A DNA stretch of 64,000 bases, from the NCBI RefSeq assembly GCF_020740795.1, contig NC_067282.1, positions 147,360,858 through 147,424,857 of the forward strand, read 5' to 3'. Source of the DNA: Apus apus (lineage: Eukaryota; Chordata; Aves; Apodiformes; Apodidae). The notes beneath the pieces were generated by a model. It did not search any database, was not told the origin of the DNA, and worked only from the letters and a program-made list of their open reading frames with translations. Below, in pieces: positions 23,530 through 64,000 of the stretch. Each line of letters starts with the position of its first letter. The stretch's first letter is position 1. A program made the position numbers and the translations under genes.

Positions 23530-24179
23530 GGCTTTAAAAAAGGCTTTAATTTCTCATTCAGCTGATAAAAAGTCCGCAAAGCATGTTGTTATGGTCTGTG
23601 TAGGCGAGAGTATGCTGGCAAGGGAGATTTTTCCCGAAGTCAGTGCGAACAGGCAGGCATTAGTTCTCCAGTCAGATTCGTTTTACAACCTGCATGTTTT
23701 TCTTCAGATTTTTTTTTTGCTGTTGTCACTGGGCTTTCTGTCCTCACCCAGTCTATTGGGTTTGCATGGCAAGGTTTTGGAAGGGGTGGGGGGGTCATGT
23801 TGAAAAGGACAGGTCAGCCTGGGATGTTTACTGGGCGTATCTTGGCATGAAGAGGAGTTGAATAGAAGTTACTAACTGCAAATGTCTTTCGCCTTAGCCA
23901 CTAATTACAGTAAGTAGAACTGATACTAGAAATCACTTACTACTTGTCAACTTACCTCATAAGCATGCTAAAATACCCTCCTTTAGGCTAGGAGGGCTCC
24001 CTACTCATTAAAGCCCCCTGCCCTCAGAGCATGGGTGCATTTGGTAGCATTATACTTAAAGTGATTTTGGATGCTTTGGTCTATAGAAGAAATCCTGTGT
24101 TATGGGAAGGAGAACTATTTGTGAACTATTGCCTATCACCCCTTTCTGCACAGAACTGGAATGACAAACACCTTGACTA
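23530..24179. other. spacer upstream of SYCP3
   Basis: Between the CpG island and the LTR-like element. No gene, RNA or repeat recognised. Confidence 0.6.
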
Positions 24180-25356
24180 CGTGTGAATTGGTTCTTGCAC
24201 ACCTGGTGAAGAACCCAGGTTTGGGACAACAGGGAGGCTACAGGGGTGTCTTCTGTTAGAAGCTGCTAGAAACTTCCCCCATGTCCCATATAGCCAGTGC
24301 CCAGCTGGCTTCAAGATGGTGGCCAAGGCCCAGCCCATCAGCAGCAGGGGTAGCACCTCTGGAGTAACATGTTTAAGGAGGTGGAAAAAAACCTGCACAA
24401 CCACCTGCAGCAGGAGAAAGGAATAAGAATATGAGAAACAACTCTGCAGATACGCAAGTCAGAGAAGAAGGAGGTGAGAAGGGGCTCTGGGCACTGAAGC
24501 AGATTCCCTTGCAGCCTGTGATGAAGACCATGGTGAGTCAGGCTGTCCCCCTGCAGCCTGTGGAGGTCCACAGTGGAACAGGTATCCACCTGCAGCCTGT
24601 GGAGGTCCACAGTGGAACAGGTATCCACCTGCAGCCTGTGGAGGACTCAGTGCTGGAGCAGGTGGATGCCTGCTGTGATCCCCATGGGAAGGCTGCGCTG
24701 CAGCAGGCTCCTGGCAGGACCTGTATATACATGGAGAGAAGCCCACACTGAAACAGGTTTGCTGGCAGGACTTGTGACCCCATGGGGGACTGATTCTGGA
24801 GCAGTTTGTTCGTGAGGGATTGCACCCCATGGAAGGGACAAATGTTGGGGTAGTGTATGAAGAACTGCAGCCTGTGGGAAGGACTCACATTGGAGAAGTT
24901 CATGGAGGACTGTCTCCCATGGAAGGGACCTATGCTGGAGCATGGGAAGATGGTGAGAAGTCAAGCCCCTAAGAAGGAAGGAGCAGCAGACAATGTGCCA
25001 TGAACTGACTACAACCCTCATGCCCCATATTCCTCTGTAGTTTGCTTGGTTTTTTTGGGGTAGAAGAGGTAGAGAAAACCAGGAGTGAAGCTGAACAAGA
25101 AGAAGGGATGGGGGGAGGAGGTGTACTAGGATTTAGTTTTTAATTTTTCTACTCTGATTTGATTGGTAATAAGTTAAACTGATTTCCCCAAGAAGAGTCT
25201 GTTTTGCCCACAACAGTAACTGGTGAGTGATCTCTGTGTCCTTAATCCATAAGGCTTTTGTTATACTTTTCTCTCCCTTGTCCAGTCGAGGAGGAGAGTG
25301 GTAGCATAGCTTTGGTGGGCACCTTGCATCCAGCCAGGGTCAACCCACCACACCCA
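24180..25356 (+). mobile_element. avian LTR-like retroelement copy (probable solo LTR)
   Basis: The right end reads gccagggtcaacccaccaca, the terminus of a high-copy avian repeat that I recognise from other bird genomes. On the + strand it has a diverged TATA-like stretch (acatgtttaagg, about 24367) and a poly(A)-signal-like stretch (ggtaataagtt, about 25167), in LTR order. Between them lies a block built of degenerate units pairing CC(C/T)(A/G)TGG with CTGGAGCAG-like words, including an exact 39-base duplication. No intact retroviral gene is present. The left boundary is uncertain and I could not confirm a target-site duplication. The open frames here on both strands are shadows. Confidence 0.65.
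24551..24648 (+). repeat. 39-base tandem duplication inside the LTR-like element
   Basis: Copies 24551-24589 and 24590-24628 are identical, followed by a partial third copy to about 24645. The unit starts ctgcagcctgtggaggtcca. Because 39 is a multiple of three, it repeats in every reading frame. Confidence 0.9.
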
Positions 25357-26540
25357 GTTAAGGTATTTTGCTCTTTACTTATGAAACCCAAATGCAAAAT
25401 CTAAATTAAAAAAAAAACAACAAAACCCCACAACATAACAGTATTTGAATTGTCCATCTTCTCATTAACCTTCTACTTTTTGAGAAATTTTTACTCTTCT
25501 AATTCCCTCCCTCATTCCTCTGGCAGGGAAGAATGAGTGGCTGGGTGCTTAGCTGCCACCATAATACTGGTTCATCTTAGCCTGCTCTGCTTGCTTGCTT
25601 TTTTTCCAGGTATAGGGCACACAGATTTTAGCAGTGATTTTCAATGGATAATTCTCAGGAAGTTTATGGTACATCTTTTGTCTGTTACTCTGAAGTTAAA
25701 AAAAAAATGCCATGAGCTTCAAAGCAACTTCAAAAACTGCTTAAACAAAAATGAACTGCAGTGACAGCCAAGCTACTTATGGAAGCAGTTTATACCTAAC
25801 TTCACCAGAAAAACTGCCTTAAAATTTCAACTGAGTTTTTCCAGCTATTTTGATTAGAATGTTAAATATTAGTTGAAAGAAGAATATCAAAAAACACCAA
25901 CCTAAAACAGCTACTGGCCAGATTTGACTCTACCTAGTAACAGTTTGAAGAAGCTATCAAAGCTTTCTTCCATTTCTTGAAATCTCTCATTTTCTTCTAG
26001 TCTGAAGTACTGTAGATATAAACTACTTATGTTATTTGTTTTAGCAGAATCACAGAATCATAGACTTCTACAGTTTGGGTTGAAAGCGAGGGACCTTCAA
26101 GATTATCTAGTTTCAAGCATGGGCAGGGATACCTCCCACTAGACCAGGTTGCTCAAAATAAGCAGTTTCCCATTTTTCTGCCAGAGAAACAATATTTTGC
26201 GTCTTGTTTTGAAACACGGATGAGCAGAGAGAGGCTCTGCCTGCACCCCACTTTGGCTGACAGAACAAGCAGCCAAGGATGCTTCAGCACAAGTTGCTGC
26301 TAGCAAGAGATACAACAATTAAAACTGCTTACATTTTTACAATGCTCAAAAGTTTGATTCTGCTTTGAGAATCCATTCATGTGTCAAATTAATATTAATT
26401 ATTCCTGCTGGAAGTTGAAGGGAAAAATAAGAATATTTGACATAAGGATTCATAAGCATTAATGGCTAATTTATCCAAGTGGGTGAGTTTTGGTTTACTT
26501 TAAAACAGAAGAAGATGACAAAAGTGTTATCACATTATAG
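25357..26540. other. spacer between the LTR-like element and the GNPTAB 3' UTR
   Basis: Holds a CR1 tail at 26045-26165. Nothing else recognised. Confidence 0.65.
26045..26165 (-). repeat. CR1 3'-end fragment
   Basis: Starts cagaatcacagaatcataga (octamer tail in reverse), then a diverged gagggaccttcaagattat and gcatgggcagggatacctcc. The copy is old and reads on the - strand. Confidence 0.85.
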
Positions 26541-26546
26541 TTTATT
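26541..26546 (-). other. GNPTAB: candidate GNPTAB poly(A) signal
   Basis: AATAAA on the - strand (tttatt on +), 1.09 kb past the GNPTAB stop. An alternative AATAAA is at 27056-27061. Choice between them is a guess from the usual length of this 3' UTR (over 1 kb). Confidence 0.35.
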
Positions 26547-27637
26547 TGAAAGCAAACCAAGTATCTTACAATACATATGCACATACGTTTAGTACGTCAT
26601 CCGATTACAAAAAATTAATGCTTTTTTGAATACTGCTGATGCAATTAAATGAAGATACACCACCAAAAATTTCTGCTTGAAAACATTCAGTATCATTTCC
26701 CACATAAAACTGTACTCTTCAGATGTATCGGCAAAACACAGGGCCAAGCCCAGGTAAGCTGAAAAACACCAAAGCTTCATATGTCAGTACAAATATTGTT
26801 TTCTGAAGTGAAACACTGCTGCCATATATTGCTACATTAAAACAATCTGTTACTCATTCATATAGAGAGGCACTTTTGCTTTTATATTTACAATACTTGT
26901 AAAATACTATACCTTAATCATTTTCCTTTGATTACAACCCTCTCTCTGTAATCAAGTCAAGAAATAACACCACCGTATTTTTTGGAATATTATACACCAG
27001 ATAAGTTTAAAAGTATCTTTCAAATAATCACCAGTTGTTCTGTTACTGTGTATTTTTTATTAGTATACATTTCTTCCAAATCCTAATTAAATACTACAAA
27101 TTGGGGGCTGAATTGTCACTGTGCTTTAAAGAATGTCAACATCAATAAACATATGTTAAATCTCAATGACAAGTTACATAATTCTTGGGTTTCCCGTAGG
27201 GCTAAAAAGAGCAGCAACAAAAATCTGCAAAATGTTTTGGAATGCAAGATCAAGGACTTGTTAGGCTGATCCCAAAGAACTTAGCATTCCAAGATTTTAT
27301 CTAGTTGGCAAAATCTACTGCAATAAATGCAGCTACATTTCTTTAATTAACCCTTTTTATAAAAAAGGATAACATGGCCATGAACTAACAGTTGTAAGAT
27401 CTGCTGAAAACTGCCTATGTACAGGTCTTCTGAAGTAATTTTTTATGTTGTTTTACATTGTCACAGCTCCAGCAGCTTCCATATCATGAAGAGTAATGCA
27501 GAGATTCTAACTGTAGATGCATGATTTTTTTTCTTCATATCAACGTAGTTAAATTTAAAACCATAAAGACACTTATGAGAAAGATTTTAAACGCTTTTCA
27601 CATCTTGAGGTAGACTGATCTCCAAAATAAAGCTCTT
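26547..27637 (-). other. GNPTAB: GNPTAB 3' UTR (probable)
   Basis: The AT-rich stretch between the stop codon and the candidate poly(A) signal, with no interrupting repeat. Its extent is inferred. Confidence 0.5.
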
Positions 27638-63869
<36,232 letters not shown>

Positions 63870-64000
63870 CTACATGAGCTCTTTAATATTACAAGTGTTT
63901 CTGGCATCCTACAATAGCAATTTCTGTCTAACAACAGAGAAACTTGGTGTCTGGGCTGCAAACAAGATGAAGCAAAAAGCTTCTCTTCAGCTATATAATT

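Noticed and set aside
22917-23537. A 206-codon open frame (+) and a 170-codon frame (-) in the CpG island
   Set aside because: High GC suppresses stop codons. The peptides are low-complexity Pro/Arg/Ala with no family, and the + frame ends in a poly-Lys run from the A25 tract.
24177-25021. Overlapping open frames of 75-124 codons on both strands
   Set aside because: They fall in the LTR-like element, and their repeated peptides (PQAAGGYLFHC) just reflect the 39-base duplication.

Overview
The window is vertebrate nuclear DNA, almost certainly from a bird. Split genes with GT-AG introns carry a recognisable vertebrate gene order, and the interspersed repeats are mostly CR1 LINEs whose 3' ends carry the avian CR1 octamer tail (ATTCTATG-like). 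There is also one avian LTR-like element. The locus corresponds to human 12q23 (CHPT1 - SYCP3 - GNPTAB). Introns are AT-rich, and the only clear CpG island is at about 23.1-23.47 kb. The species cannot be named from this sequence alone.

Layout. (1) 1-9410, + strand: the last six coding exons of CHPT1 (cholinephosphotransferase 1), with the N-terminal part and the catalytic motif outside the window. (2) 9411-12674: CHPT1 3' UTR and the tail-to-tail gap to SYCP3. (3) 12675-22045, - strand: the complete SYCP3 coding sequence in eight exons (238 codons plus stop), with a probable non-coding first exon and promoter in the CpG island. (4) 23.5-27.6 kb: spacer holding an LTR-like element (about 24.18-25.36 kb) with degenerate internal repeats, a CR1 fragment, and the 3' UTR of GNPTAB. 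(5) 27638-63849, - strand: 19 coding exons of GNPTAB (1190 codons plus stop), equivalent to human exons 3-21. The promoter and first two exons lie beyond position 64000. Its introns hold a long but dead CR1 copy (30.75-34.5 kb) and smaller repeats.

The three genes are not a functional unit. CHPT1 makes phosphatidylcholine, SYCP3 builds the axial element of meiotic chromosomes, and GNPTAB makes the alpha/beta subunits of the Golgi phosphotransferase that tags lysosomal enzymes. Their adjacency is ancestral synteny. I found no new multigene system. The points most worth a second look are a compact cluster of germline-type motifs (RFX X-box, MYB, NRF1, E2F, GC box) in the SYCP3 CpG island, a furin-type RVRKR sequence in the lumenal spacer of this GNPTAB, a duplicated 53-base segment in two SYCP3 introns, and the repeat architecture of the LTR-like element.

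All splice sites were read by eye and checked by reading-frame continuity across every junction. Family assignments rest on remembered vertebrate proteins, not on a search.
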